From assembly GCF_018131005.1 (NCBI RefSeq), contig NZ_JAFCJK010000006.1:186001-250000 (forward strand): DNA of 64,000 bases, written 5' to 3'. This stretch comes from Bradyrhizobium lablabi. Lineage in GTDB: Bacteria; Pseudomonadota; Alphaproteobacteria; Rhizobiales; Xanthobacteraceae. Position numbers and translations under genes: made by a program. The notes under the pieces are model-generated. The model was given only the letters and a program-made list of their open reading frames with translations. It ran no database searches and was not told the DNA's origin. Shown in pieces: positions 1-9,668 of this stretch; positions within the stretch are counted from its first letter, which is position 1; the number at the start of each line of letters is the position of its first letter.

Positions 1-255
1 TACGCCGAGCGCAATGCCGCCAAGCGTTTCATCTCGCTGATCGACACGCTCTATGACAATGGCGTGAAGCTGATGGCGTCGGCTGAAGCCGATCCGGTGT
101 CGCTCTATCTCGCGACCGAGGGCAACGAAGCGATGGAGTTCAAGCGGACCTCGTCGCGCCTGATCGAGATGAGTTCGGAATCCTACCTCGCCCTGCCGCA
201 TGGCCGCAAAGACTCGGCAGCAAGCGGCTCGAGCGCGGGCCTTGTCGAAACCTGA
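1..255 (+). CDS. zapE: Cell division ATPase ZapE (AFG1-like), C-terminal part
   Basis: Reading frame open from the left edge and ending in TGA at 253-255, so only the last 84 residues are present. They contain the pattern seen near the end of ZapE/AFG1 P-loop ATPases: RNAAKRFISLIDTLYD, then a VKLMASAEA segment, then EFKRTSSRLIEM. ZapE is a soluble ATPase that acts at the division ring in proteobacteria and is related to mitochondrial AFG1. The Walker motifs would lie upstream of the window. Its position just before mdh agrees with the gene order I know from bradyrhizobia. The identification rests on the C-terminal motifs alone. Confidence 0.8.
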   Translation, partial: YAERNAAKRFISLIDTLYDNGVKLMASAEADPVSLYLATEGNEAMEFKRTSSRLIEMSSESYLALPHGRKDSAASGSSAGLVET

Positions 256-446
256 GCCTTCAACGACCTCCGCAATCTCGGTCCGGGATTTGCCTCGACA
301 CGTCCTGCTGGCATGCCTGATCGAATTGAAGGCAAGCCAGAGCAATTGGACAGGGCCCGCGACTTGAACGGATCATTTGAAAGAGTTAACCACCCCTGCC
401 ACCAACCACTCATCATCCCGCTACCAGTTCAAAGGACTGATTTCCC

Positions 447-1415
447 ATGGCACGCGACAAGATTGCTTTGATTGGCTCCGGTCAGATCGGCGGAACGCTG
501 GCGCACCTCGTCGGCCTCAAGGAACTCGGCGACGTCGTGCTGTTCGACATCGCCGAGGGCGTGCCGCAGGGCAAAGCACTCGACATCGCGCAGTCGTCGC
601 CGGTCGATGGCTTCGACTCCAATCTCGCGGGCGCCAATTCCTATGAGGCGCTCGACGGCGCCAAGGTCTGCATCGTCACCGCCGGCGTGCCGCGCAAGCC
701 CGGCATGAGCCGCGACGATCTGCTCAGCATCAATCTCAAGGTCATGGAGCAGGTCGGAGCCGGCATCAAGAAGTATGCGCCCGACGCGTTCGTCATCTGC
801 ATCACGAATCCGCTCGATGCGATGGTGTGGGCGTTGCAGAAGGCTTCGGGACTGCCGCACAAGAAGGTCGTCGGCATGGCCGGCGTGCTCGACTCCGCGC
901 GCTTCCGCTATTTCCTCGCTGACGAATTCAACGTGTCGGTCGAAGACGTCACTGCCTTCGTGCTGGGCGGCCATGGCGACACCATGGTGCCGTTGACCCG
1001 CTACTCCACCGTCGCCGGCATTCCGCTGCCCGACCTGGTCAAGATGGGCTGGACCTCGCAGGCCCGGATCGACGAGATCGTTGATCGCACCCGCAATGGC
1101 GGCGCCGAGATCGTCAACCTGCTCAAGACAGGCTCCGCCTTCTACGCGCCGGCCGCGTCCGCGATCATGATGGCCGAGAGCTATCTCAAGGACAAGAAAC
1201 GTGTGCTCCCCTGCGCGGCCTATCTCAACGGAGAGTACAACGTAAAGGACATGTATGTCGGCGTCCCGGTCGTGATCGGATCAAAGGGTGTCGAGCGCAT
1301 CGTCGAAATCGAACTGTCGGGAAAGGACCGCGAGGCTTTCGACAAGTCGGTCGGCGCGGTGCAAGGGCTTGTCGACGCCTGCAAGAAGATCGCTCCGGAC
1401 CTGCTCGGCAAGTAA
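447..1415 (+). CDS. mdh: Malate dehydrogenase
   Basis: 322 residues, the normal length of the LDH-like malate dehydrogenases of alphaproteobacteria. It oxidises malate to oxaloacetate with NAD in the cytosol as part of the TCA cycle. The NAD-binding loop GSGQIGG is at residues 10-16, NPLDAMVW and the DSARFR segment supply the substrate-binding arginine, and the catalytic histidine sits in LGGHGDTMVPL. The ATG at 447 follows an AAGGA ribosome site. It is first of the TCA block and is separated from sucC by a strong hairpin, so it is probably a separate transcription unit. Confidence 0.97.
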   Translation: MARDKIALIGSGQIGGTLAHLVGLKELGDVVLFDIAEGVPQGKALDIAQSSPVDGFDSNLAGANSYEALDGAKVCIVTAGVPRKPGMSRDDLLSINLKVMEQVGAGIKKYAPDAFVICITNPLDAMVWALQKASGLPHKKVVGMAGVLDSARFRYFLADEFNVSVEDVTAFVLGGHGDTMVPLTRYSTVAGIPLPDLVKMGWTSQARIDEIVDRTRNGGAEIVNLLKTGSAFYAPAASAIMMAESYLKDKKRVLPCAAYLNGEYNVKDMYVGVPVVIGSKGVERIVEIELSGKDREAFDKSVGAVQGLVDACKKIAPDLLGK

Positions 1416-1429
1416 TTTGCTCTAGCAAT

Positions 1430-1475
1430 CGCCCGATAGTTCGATCCAATCGGCTATCGGGCGCAAAGTTTTGAA
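1430..1475 (+). terminator. Rho-independent terminator after mdh
   Basis: A perfect 10-bp stem (CGCCCGATAG at 1430-1439, CTATCGGGCG at 1454-1463) with a 14-nt loop, followed after three bases by TTTT. It starts 15 nt after the mdh stop and separates mdh from sucC. Confidence 0.7.
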
Positions 1476-1582
1476 ATTTCCTTGAGTTTTGTGGTTGCGT
1501 GCACTTTGGTATATGGTATGCCAGTCACAAAGCTGAAATAGGTCGGCAGAATTCGCCGCGCGAGGGTTTGGAGCGTCCGTTC

Positions 1583-2779
<1,197 letters not shown>

Positions 2780-2781
2780 CG

Positions 2782-3258
2782 ATGGCCGATCATCTCGACG
2801 CTCCGACGCCGCTGGAAGAACACCGCAAGCTCGCGGTTTTCGCGGGCGAGTGGAGCGGCGAAGAGATGGTCCATCCGTCGCGCTGGACCGCTGGCGGTCC
2901 CGCCACAGTTCATGTCGTCGCACGCATCGCGCTCAACGGCTTCTACCTGATCCAGGACAGCGTGCAAATGCGCGACGGGAAGGAGAGCTTCGCCACCCAC
3001 GGCGTTTTCACCTACGACCGCGAGGACAGGACCTACAAATTGTTCTGGCACGACTCGCTCGGCTATTACCCGCCGTCGCCAGCCTCCGGCGGCTGGGCCA
3101 ACAAGTCGTTGATCCTGGTGCGCGGTTCGCTGCGCGGCAACGCGCGCCATGTCTACGAGGTCGTCGACGACAACACCTACAACATGAAGATCCAATTCTC
3201 GCCTGACGCGGAAGGGTGGGCCGACGTGCTCACCGGCGTGTACCGGCGTATCCACTAG
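2782..3258 (+). CDS. DUF1579-like protein between sucC and sucD
   Basis: 158 residues beginning 2 nt after the sucC stop, so almost certainly co-transcribed and translationally coupled. The sequence has the pattern of DUF1579-type beta-barrel proteins: FAGEWSGEE near residue 21, a central LNGFYLIQDS segment, THGVFTYDRED, and a terminal TGVYRR. No signal peptide and no membrane segment are visible. The function is unknown to me. The family resembles small ligand-binding barrels, but nothing in the sequence identifies a ligand. A succinyl-CoA synthetase role is not implied beyond co-expression. Confidence 0.8.
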   Translation: MADHLDAPTPLEEHRKLAVFAGEWSGEEMVHPSRWTAGGPATVHVVARIALNGFYLIQDSVQMRDGKESFATHGVFTYDREDRTYKLFWHDSLGYYPPSPASGGWANKSLILVRGSLRGNARHVYEVVDDNTYNMKIQFSPDAEGWADVLTGVYRRIH

Positions 3259-3307
3259 AGCATGATCCGGAAAAGCGGGTCCCCGATTTTCCAAGAAGAT
3301 CATGCTC
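3258..3307. repeat. REP-like intergenic palindrome, copy 1
   Basis: Outer arms GAGCATGATC (3258-3267) and GATCATGCTC (3298-3307) are a perfect 10-bp inverted repeat, with inner arms GGAAAA and TTTTCC. A second member of the same family lies at 9584-9628. Elements with these termini are common between genes in bradyrhizobia (recalled). It sits between the DUF1579 gene and sucD and may act as an mRNA-stabilising structure. Confidence 0.75.
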
Positions 3308-3357
3308 AGCCAGCAATAGAGTCCTTCACCGCTCGTCTCGCGAAAGCATCACCAGCC

Positions 3358-4242
3358 ATGTCCATCCTGATCGACAAGAACACCAAAGTCATCTGCCAGG
3401 GCTTCACCGGCAAGAACGGTACGTTCCATTCGGAAGCGGCGATCGCCTACGGCACCAAGATGGTCGGCGGCGTGGCGCCGGGCAAAGGCGGCTCGACGCA
3501 TCTCGATCTGCCAGTGTTCGACACAGTTGCCGAAGCGCGCGACCAGACGGGGGCCGACGCAAGCGTGGTCTATGTGCCGCCGCCCGGGGCCGCGGATGCG
3601 ATCTGCGAGGCGATCGACGCGGAGATCCCGCTGATCGTCTGCATCACTGAAGGTATCCCGGTGCTCGACATGGTCCGCGTCAAGCGCTCGCTGTCGGGGT
3701 CGAAGTCGCGGCTGATTGGGCCGAACTGCCCGGGCGTCATGACTGCCGGCGAGTGCAAGATCGGCATCATGCCCGCCAACATCTTCAAGCCCGGCAGCGT
3801 CGGCATCGTTTCCCGCTCCGGCACGCTCACCTATGAAGCGGTGTTCCAGACCACGCAGGAAGGCCTCGGCCAGACCACCGCGGTCGGCATCGGCGGCGAC
3901 CCGGTCAAGGGTACCGAATTCATCGACGTGCTTGAAATGTTCCTGGCCGACGAGAAGACCAAGTCGATCGTGATGATCGGCGAGATCGGAGGTTCGGCCG
4001 AAGAAGATGCCGCCCAATTCCTCAAGGACGAGGCCAAGCGTGGCCGCAAGAAGCCTATGGTCGGTTTCATTGCCGGCGTCACCGCGCCTCCCGGTCGCCG
4101 CATGGGACACGCCGGCGCGATCATCTCCGGCGGCAAGGGCGATGCCGGCTCCAAGACCGCGGCGATGGAATCGGCCGGAATTACAGTCTCTCCGTCGCCT
4201 GCGCGGCTTGGACACACCCTTGTCGAGAAATTGAAAGGCTAA
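3358..4242 (+). CDS. sucD: Succinyl-CoA synthetase, alpha subunit
   Basis: 294 residues starting MSILIDKNTKVICQGFTGKNG, the canonical SucD start. The upstream in-frame extension reads through the palindrome and is not coding. The Rossmann CoA-binding domain (GFTGKNGTFHSE) is followed by LIGPNCPGV and by the phospho-histidine loop RRMGHAGAIISGGKGDAGSK near residue 250. It forms the catalytic subunit with SucC. Full length and all key motifs are intact. Confidence 0.97.
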   Translation: MSILIDKNTKVICQGFTGKNGTFHSEAAIAYGTKMVGGVAPGKGGSTHLDLPVFDTVAEARDQTGADASVVYVPPPGAADAICEAIDAEIPLIVCITEGIPVLDMVRVKRSLSGSKSRLIGPNCPGVMTAGECKIGIMPANIFKPGSVGIVSRSGTLTYEAVFQTTQEGLGQTTAVGIGGDPVKGTEFIDVLEMFLADEKTKSIVMIGEIGGSAEEDAAQFLKDEAKRGRKKPMVGFIAGVTAPPGRRMGHAGAIISGGKGDAGSKTAAMESAGITVSPSPARLGHTLVEKLKG

Positions 4243-4305
4243 TTCAGTCCTTGGTTCTTTTCGGGGCGAAGTTTCGGACTAGATAGGGTAAAGGACTCCC
4301 TGTTC

Positions 4306-4329
4306 CACCGGCCCGTTTCCGGGCCGGTG
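4306..4329 (+). other. Hairpin in sucA leader
   Basis: Perfect 9-bp inverted repeat (CACCGGCCC at 4306-4314, GGGCCGGTG at 4321-4329) with a 6-nt loop, 48 nt before the sucA ATG. No T run follows, so it is either a stability element or a weak sucD terminator. Confidence 0.5.
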
Positions 4330-4377
4330 CCAGCGCCGTCTCCCGCGCGCGAACCGAAAAATCACCAGGACTGCCCC

Positions 4378-7338
4378 ATGTCTCGCCAGGATGCGAACGC
4401 CGCTTTTGCCCTCTCATCATTCCTGCAGGGCACCAACGCCGACTACATCGACGACCTCTATTCTCGTTACGAGCAGGACCCGGGCTCGGTCGATTCCGAG
4501 TGGCAGGAGTTCTTCAAGAGCCTGAAGGACACCCCGGCCGACGTTCAGAAGAACGCGCAGGGCGCCTCGTGGGGCCGCGACAACTGGCCCGTCACGCCGC
4601 AGGACGAATTGACCTCGGCGCTCGACGGCAACTGGGCCCAGGTCGAAAAGGCTGTCGGCAGCAAGCTCGCCGCCAAAACCCAGGCCAGGGGCGCCGAATT
4701 GTCGGCCGCCGAAGTCCATCACGCCACCCGCGACTCCGTCCGCGCGCTGATGCTGATCCGCGCCTACCGCATGCGCGGACATTTCCACGCCAAGCTCGAT
4801 CCGCTCGGCATCGAGGCGCCGCGCGACCGCGAGGAACTCGATCCGCGCTCCTACGGTTTCAGCGAGGCCGACTTTGACCGAAAGATCTTCCTCGATCACG
4901 TGCTCGCCCTCGAATACGGCACCTTGCGCGAAATCGTGCAGATCTGCGAGCGTACCTATTGCCAGACGCTCGGCGTCGAGTTCATGCACATCTCCAACGC
5001 CGCGCAGAAGGCGTGGATCCAGGAGCGCATCGAAGGCCCGGATAAGGAAATCAGCTTCACCCGCGAAGGGCGCCGTGCGATCCTCAACAAGCTGATCGAG
5101 GCCGAGGGCTTCGAAAAATTCTGCGACATCAAGTTCACCGGCACCAAGCGCTTCGGTCTCGATGGCGCTGAATCTCTGATCCCGGCGCTCGAGCAGATCA
5201 TCAAGCGCGGCGGCAATCTCGGCGTGAAGGAAATCGTGGTCGGCATGCCGCATCGAGGCCGCCTCAACGTCCTGACCCAGGTCATGGGCAAGCCGCACCG
5301 CGCGCTGTTCCACGAATTCAAGGGCGGCTCAGCCAACCCTGACGCGGTCGAAGGCTCCGGCGACGTCAAGTATCACCTCGGCGCTTCCTCCGACCGCGAG
5401 TTCGACGGCAACAGGATCCATTTGTCGCTGACCGCCAACCCGTCGCATCTGGAGATCGTCGACCCCGTCGTGATGGGCAAGGTGCGCGCCAAGCAGGACC
5501 AGCATGGCGATCCGCCCGACATGCGCATCTCGGTGCTGCCGCTCCTGATGCATGGCGACGCCGCGTTCGCAGGCCAGGGCGTGGTCGCGGAATGCTTCAG
5601 CCTCTCGGACCTGAAGGGTTATCGCACCGGCGGTTCGTTGCACTTCATCGTCAACAACCAGATCGGCTTCACCACCTATCCGCGCTACTCGCGCTCCTCG
5701 CCCTATCCGTCCGATGTGGCGAAAATGATCGACGCGCCGATCTTCCACGTGAACGGCGACGATCCCGAGGCCGTGGTGTTCGCGGCCAAAGTCGCGATCG
5801 AGTTCCGGCAGAAATTCCACAAGCCGGTCGTCATCGACATGTTCTGCTATCGCCGCCACGGTCACAACGAGGGCGATGAGCCGGCGTTCACCCAGCCGGT
5901 CATGTACAAGCGCATCGCCTCGCACCCGTCCACGCTGGAAATCTACGCCAAGCGGCTGATCGCGGAGCGCGTGATCACCGATGGTGAGGTCGAGAAGGCC
6001 AAGGCCGATTGGCGCGCGCGCCTCGATGCGGAATTCGAGGCCGGCGCCGGCTACAAGCCGAACAAGGCTGACTGGCTCGACGGCAAATGGGCGGGCTTCA
6101 AGATCGCCGACCAGGAGGAAGACGCCCGCCGCGGCGTCACCGGCGTCGACGTGGCCGCGCTGAAGGATATCGGCCGCAAGATCACCAAGGTGCCGGATGG
6201 CTTCCGCGTCCACCGCACCATCCAGCGATTCCTCGACAATCGTGCCAAGGCGATCGACACCGGCGTCGGCATCGATTGGGCGACCGGTGAGGCGCTGGCG
6301 TTCTGCACTCTGCTGCAGGAGGGCCATCATGTCCGCCTGTCCGGCCAGGACTCCGAGCGCGGCACCTTCTCCCAGCGCCATTCGGTGCTGATCGATCAGG
6401 AGGACGAGAGCCGCTACACGCCCTACAACCATCTCGGCGGCGACAACACCGGCCACTACGAGGTCATCAACTCGCTGCTGTCGGAAGAGGCGGTGCTCGG
6501 CTTCGAATACGGCTACTCGCTCGCCGAACCCAATGCGCTCGCAATGTGGGAGGCGCAGTTCGGCGACTTCGCCAACGGCGCGCAGGTGCTGTTCGACCAG
6601 TTCATCTCCTCGGGCGAGCGCAAATGGCTGCGCATGTCGGGCCTCGTCTGCTTGCTTCCGCACGGCTATGAAGGGCAGGGCCCGGAGCACTCCTCGGCGC
6701 GACTGGAGCGCTATCTGCAGCTCTGCGCCGAAGACAACATGCAGGTGGTCTACCCGACCACTCCGGCGAACTACTTCCATGTGTTGCGGCGCCAGTTGCA
6801 CCGCGAGATCCGCAAACCCCTGATCCTGATGACGCCGAAGTCGCTGCTGCGCCACAAGCGCTGCGTGTCGCGGCTCGATGAGCTCGGCAGGGACACCACG
6901 TTCCACCGCATCTTGTACGATGACGCGCAGATGCTGCCGGACGAGAAGATCGCACTGAAGCCGGACGACAAGATCCGTCGCGTCGTACTGTGCTCCGGCA
7001 AGGTCTATTATGATCTTTACGAAGAGCGCGAGAAGCGCGGCATCGACGACATCTACCTGATGCGCGTCGAGCAGCTCTATCCTGTACCGTTGAAGGCGCT
7101 GGTTCAGGAGCTCGGCCGCTTCAAGGGCGCCGAGATGGTCTGGTGCCAGGAAGAGCCGCGCAACATGGGCGCATGGCACTTCATCGAGCCCTACCTCGAA
7201 TGGGTGCTGAACCAGATCAGCGCCCCGAACAGGCGTCCGCGTTACGCCGGCCGTCCGGCGGCAGCGGCCACTGCGTCCGGTTTGATGTCGAAGCATCTCG
7301 CGCAGCTCAAGGCGCTGCTCGACGAAGCGTTGAACTAA
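4378..7338 (+). CDS. sucA: 2-oxoglutarate dehydrogenase, E1 component
   Basis: 986 residues from the ATG at 4378 (MSRQDANAAFALSSFLQGTN); a possible start 51 nt upstream adds only low-complexity residues. It decarboxylates 2-oxoglutarate with thiamine diphosphate and passes the succinyl group to E2. The N-terminal segment YIDDLYSRYEQDPGSVDSEW binds E2. VVGMPHRGRLNVL and the GDAAFAGQG...VNNQ stretch form the thiamine diphosphate site, and LPHGYEGQGPEHSSAR marks the transketolase-like C-terminal half. It is followed by odhB, which encodes its partner. Confidence 0.98.
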   Translation: MSRQDANAAFALSSFLQGTNADYIDDLYSRYEQDPGSVDSEWQEFFKSLKDTPADVQKNAQGASWGRDNWPVTPQDELTSALDGNWAQVEKAVGSKLAAKTQARGAELSAAEVHHATRDSVRALMLIRAYRMRGHFHAKLDPLGIEAPRDREELDPRSYGFSEADFDRKIFLDHVLALEYGTLREIVQICERTYCQTLGVEFMHISNAAQKAWIQERIEGPDKEISFTREGRRAILNKLIEAEGFEKFCDIKFTGTKRFGLDGAESLIPALEQIIKRGGNLGVKEIVVGMPHRGRLNVLTQVMGKPHRALFHEFKGGSANPDAVEGSGDVKYHLGASSDREFDGNRIHLSLTANPSHLEIVDPVVMGKVRAKQDQHGDPPDMRISVLPLLMHGDAAFAGQGVVAECFSLSDLKGYRTGGSLHFIVNNQIGFTTYPRYSRSSPYPSDVAKMIDAPIFHVNGDDPEAVVFAAKVAIEFRQKFHKPVVIDMFCYRRHGHNEGDEPAFTQPVMYKRIASHPSTLEIYAKRLIAERVITDGEVEKAKADWRARLDAEFEAGAGYKPNKADWLDGKWAGFKIADQEEDARRGVTGVDVAALKDIGRKITKVPDGFRVHRTIQRFLDNRAKAIDTGVGIDWATGEALAFCTLLQEGHHVRLSGQDSERGTFSQRHSVLIDQEDESRYTPYNHLGGDNTGHYEVINSLLSEEAVLGFEYGYSLAEPNALAMWEAQFGDFANGAQVLFDQFISSGERKWLRMSGLVCLLPHGYEGQGPEHSSARLERYLQLCAEDNMQVVYPTTPANYFHVLRRQLHREIRKPLILMTPKSLLRHKRCVSRLDELGRDTTFHRILYDDAQMLPDEKIALKPDDKIRRVVLCSGKVYYDLYEEREKRGIDDIYLMRVEQLYPVPLKALVQELGRFKGAEMVWCQEEPRNMGAWHFIEPYLEWVLNQISAPNRRPRYAGRPAAAATASGLMSKHLAQLKALLDEALN

Positions 7339-7355
7339 CGACCTTCACTTGAATC

Positions 7356-7440
7356 ATGCCCCGCGAAAGCGGGGCATCCAGTACTCCCCGTGACATCCAG
7401 CCCCATCGTGCCGCCACGGAGTACTGGACCGTCTGCCTTG
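7356..7440. repeat. REP-like composite palindrome between sucA and odhB
   Basis: Two nested inverted repeats: ATGCCCCGC (7356-7364) with GCGGGGCAT (7369-7377), and CCAGTACT (7378-7385) with AGTACTGG (7420-7427). The arrangement matches an intergenic repeat type found in many copies in Bradyrhizobium genomes (recalled). It fills most of the 155-bp spacer and is the likely reason sucA and odhB are not closely packed. Confidence 0.65.
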
Positions 7441-7493
7441 GTGGACGATGGCCACACAAGTTTTATGACCGCAGGATTACCGAGGAAAAGACC

Positions 7494-8729
7494 ATGACTG
7501 AAATTCGCGTTCCGACACTTGGCGAATCCGTGACCGAGGCCACTATTGGTCGCTGGTTCAAGAAGGCCGGCGATGCCGTCGCGGTGGACGAGCCCCTGGT
7601 GGAGCTCGAGACCGACAAGGTCACGATCGAGGTGCCGGCGCCATCCGCCGGGACGCTCGGCGAGATCATCGCCAAGGACGGCGAAACCGTCGCCGTCGGC
7701 GCGCTGCTCGGCCAGATCAATGACGGTGCCGCCGGTGCCAAGCCGGCGGCCGCCGCTGCTGCGCCCGCCAAGGCTGCCGCTCCTGCCGCTGCGCCCGCTC
7801 CTGCCGCTCCAAAGGCACCATCGGCTGATGCGCCGCTTGCGCCGTCGGTCCGCAGGCTCTCTGCCGAAAGCGGCGTCGATGCCACCACCGTTCCGGGCTC
7901 GGGCAAGGACGGTCGCGTGACCAAGGGCGACATGCTGGCCGCGATCGAGAAGGCGGCATCCGCTCCGACCCCGGTCAGCCAGCCAGCTGCCGCCGTGCAG
8001 GTGCGCGCGCCGTCGCCGGCCGATGACGCCGCGCGCGAGGAGCGCGTGAAGATGACGCGGCTGCGCCAGACCATTGCCCGGCGCCTGAAGGATGTGCAGA
8101 ACACGGCCGCGATGCTGACGACCTTCAACGAGGTCGACATGACCAACGTCATGGCGCTGCGCGCGCATTACAAGGACGCGTTCGAGAAGAAGCACGGCTC
8201 GAAGCTCGGCTTCATGGGCTTCTTCACCAAAGCCTGCGTGCAGGCGCTAAAGGACATCCCGGCCGTCAACGCCGAGATCGACGGCGGCGATCTCATCTAC
8301 AAGAATTACTATCACATCGGCGTTGCGGTCGGCACCGACCGTGGCCTTGTGGTGCCCGTGGTGCGCGACTGCGATCAAAAATCGATTGCCGAGATCGAAA
8401 AGTCGATCGCCGACTACGGCCGCCGCGCCCGCGACGGGCAGCTCAAGATCGACGAAATGCAGGGCGGTACCTTCACCATTACCAATGGTGGCATTTACGG
8501 CTCGCTGATGTCGACGCCGATCCTCAACGCACCACAGTCGGGCATCCTCGGAATGCACAAGATCCAGGAGCGGCCGATGGTGGTCGGCGGCAAGATCGAG
8601 GTCCGCCCGATGATGTATCTGGCGCTGTCCTACGATCACCGCGTCATCGACGGCAAAGAAGCGGTCACCTTCCTGGTGCGCGTCAAGGAGAGCCTGGAGG
8701 ATCCGGCGCGGCTGGTGCTGGACCTCTGA
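7494..8729 (+). CDS. odhB: Dihydrolipoyl succinyltransferase, E2 of 2-oxoglutarate dehydrogenase
   Basis: 411 residues. One lipoyl domain at residues 1-77 with the lipoylated lysine in ETDKVTIEV (Lys42), an Ala/Pro-rich hinge, a peripheral subunit-binding domain (APSVRRLSAESGVD to GRVTKGDMLAAIE), a second linker, and a C-terminal catalytic domain ending with SYDHRVIDGKEAVTFL, which carries the active-site His and Asp. The ATG at 7494 follows GAGGAAAAG. It forms the core of the complex with SucA and Lpd encoded on either side. Confidence 0.97.
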   Translation: MTEIRVPTLGESVTEATIGRWFKKAGDAVAVDEPLVELETDKVTIEVPAPSAGTLGEIIAKDGETVAVGALLGQINDGAAGAKPAAAAAAPAKAAAPAAAPAPAAPKAPSADAPLAPSVRRLSAESGVDATTVPGSGKDGRVTKGDMLAAIEKAASAPTPVSQPAAAVQVRAPSPADDAAREERVKMTRLRQTIARRLKDVQNTAAMLTTFNEVDMTNVMALRAHYKDAFEKKHGSKLGFMGFFTKACVQALKDIPAVNAEIDGGDLIYKNYYHIGVAVGTDRGLVVPVVRDCDQKSIAEIEKSIADYGRRARDGQLKIDEMQGGTFTITNGGIYGSLMSTPILNAPQSGILGMHKIQERPMVVGGKIEVRPMMYLALSYDHRVIDGKEAVTFLVRVKESLEDPARLVLDL

Positions 8730-8835
8730 TCGCGGCATGCCCGACAAGCCATTGGCGACGTGGTCGGTCGTCGAGCGCTCGACGTCCTGATAGGGGTGGG
8801 CATTCGCCGTGACGGAGTGGAAGGGTAGAGGAAAG

Positions 8836-9582
8836 ATGGATCAGGTTGTCATTATTACCGGCGGCAGCCGCGGCATCGGCCGGGCCACCGCCATCGCCGC
8901 TGCGGCGCGCGGCTATCGCGTTGTGGTGGGTTACGCCAGCAATCAAGCCGCCGCGAACGAGGTCGTCGCCGCGATCGAGGCCAAGAACGGCAAGGCGATC
9001 GCAGTGAAATGCGACGTCGGCAGTGAGCAGGACATTCTGGCTCTGTTCGCGGCCGCCGACAAGTTCGGCACGCTCGGCGCGCTGGTCAACAATGGCGGCA
9101 TTGTCGGCAAGAGCGGAGTGCGGGTCGACGAGATGTCGGCCGAGCGCATCCAGCGTGTGATGGCGGTCAATGTCACCGGCAGCATTTTATGCGCGCGTGA
9201 GGCGGTGAAGCGCATGTCGACCAAGAACGGCGGCAAGGGTGGCGTCATCGTCAATCTATCCTCGGTCGCGGCTCGTCTTGGTGCGCCCAATACCTATGTC
9301 GACTATGCTGCCTCGAAGGGAGCGATCGATTCCTTCACGGTTGGCCTTGGCTACGAGGTCGCAGGCGAAGGTATCCGCGTTGCCGGCATCCGTCCCGGAC
9401 TGATCGATACCGAAATCCACGCTGCTGGCGGCGAGCCCGATCGCGCGCACCGGCTCGCCCATATGGTGCCGATGAAGCGCGTCGGCACCGCCGAGGAGAT
9501 CGCCAACGCCATCGTCTGGCTGATGTCGGACGAGGCATCCTATGTCACGAGCGCGATTCTCGACGTGTCGGGCGGCCGCTAA
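8836..9582 (+). CDS. SDR-family NAD(P)-dependent oxidoreductase
   Basis: 248 residues of a classical short-chain dehydrogenase. The cofactor loop TGGSRGIGRAT is at residues 8-18, NNGGI in the core replaces the usual NNAG, the catalytic residues lie in LSSVAA and YVDYAASKGA (Tyr-x-x-x-Lys, here Y-A-A-S-K), and IRPGLIDTEIH follows. The ATG at 8836 was preferred to a GTG at 8809 because it follows AGAGGAAAG and puts the glycine loop at the normal distance. The substrate cannot be told. It sits between odhB and lpd, but nothing suggests it is part of the dehydrogenase complex. Confidence 0.9.
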   Translation: MDQVVIITGGSRGIGRATAIAAAARGYRVVVGYASNQAAANEVVAAIEAKNGKAIAVKCDVGSEQDILALFAAADKFGTLGALVNNGGIVGKSGVRVDEMSAERIQRVMAVNVTGSILCAREAVKRMSTKNGGKGGVIVNLSSVAARLGAPNTYVDYAASKGAIDSFTVGLGYEVAGEGIRVAGIRPGLIDTEIHAAGGEPDRAHRLAHMVPMKRVGTAEEIANAIVWLMSDEASYVTSAILDVSGGR

Positions 9583-9583
9583 C

Positions 9584-9628
9584 GCATGATCCGGCGAAGC
9601 GGAAACCGGTTCTCCGAAAAGATCATGC
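9584..9628. repeat. REP-like intergenic palindrome, copy 2
   Basis: GCATGATC (9584-9591) and GATCATGC (9621-9628) form the outer arms, with an inner GGAAACCGGTTCTCC imperfect palindrome. It has the same outer termini as the element at 3258-3307 and lies between the SDR gene and lpd. Confidence 0.75.
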
Positions 9629-9668
9629 TCTCCTAATTGTCACAGAGTTTATCTACAGGACCCCAATC

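Noticed and set aside
5329..7296. 655-codon open frame on the minus strand opposite sucA
   Set aside because: It is a codon-bias shadow of sucA: no ribosome site, Ala/Arg/Val/Asp-rich composition without any domain pattern, and full overlap with a well-identified gene.
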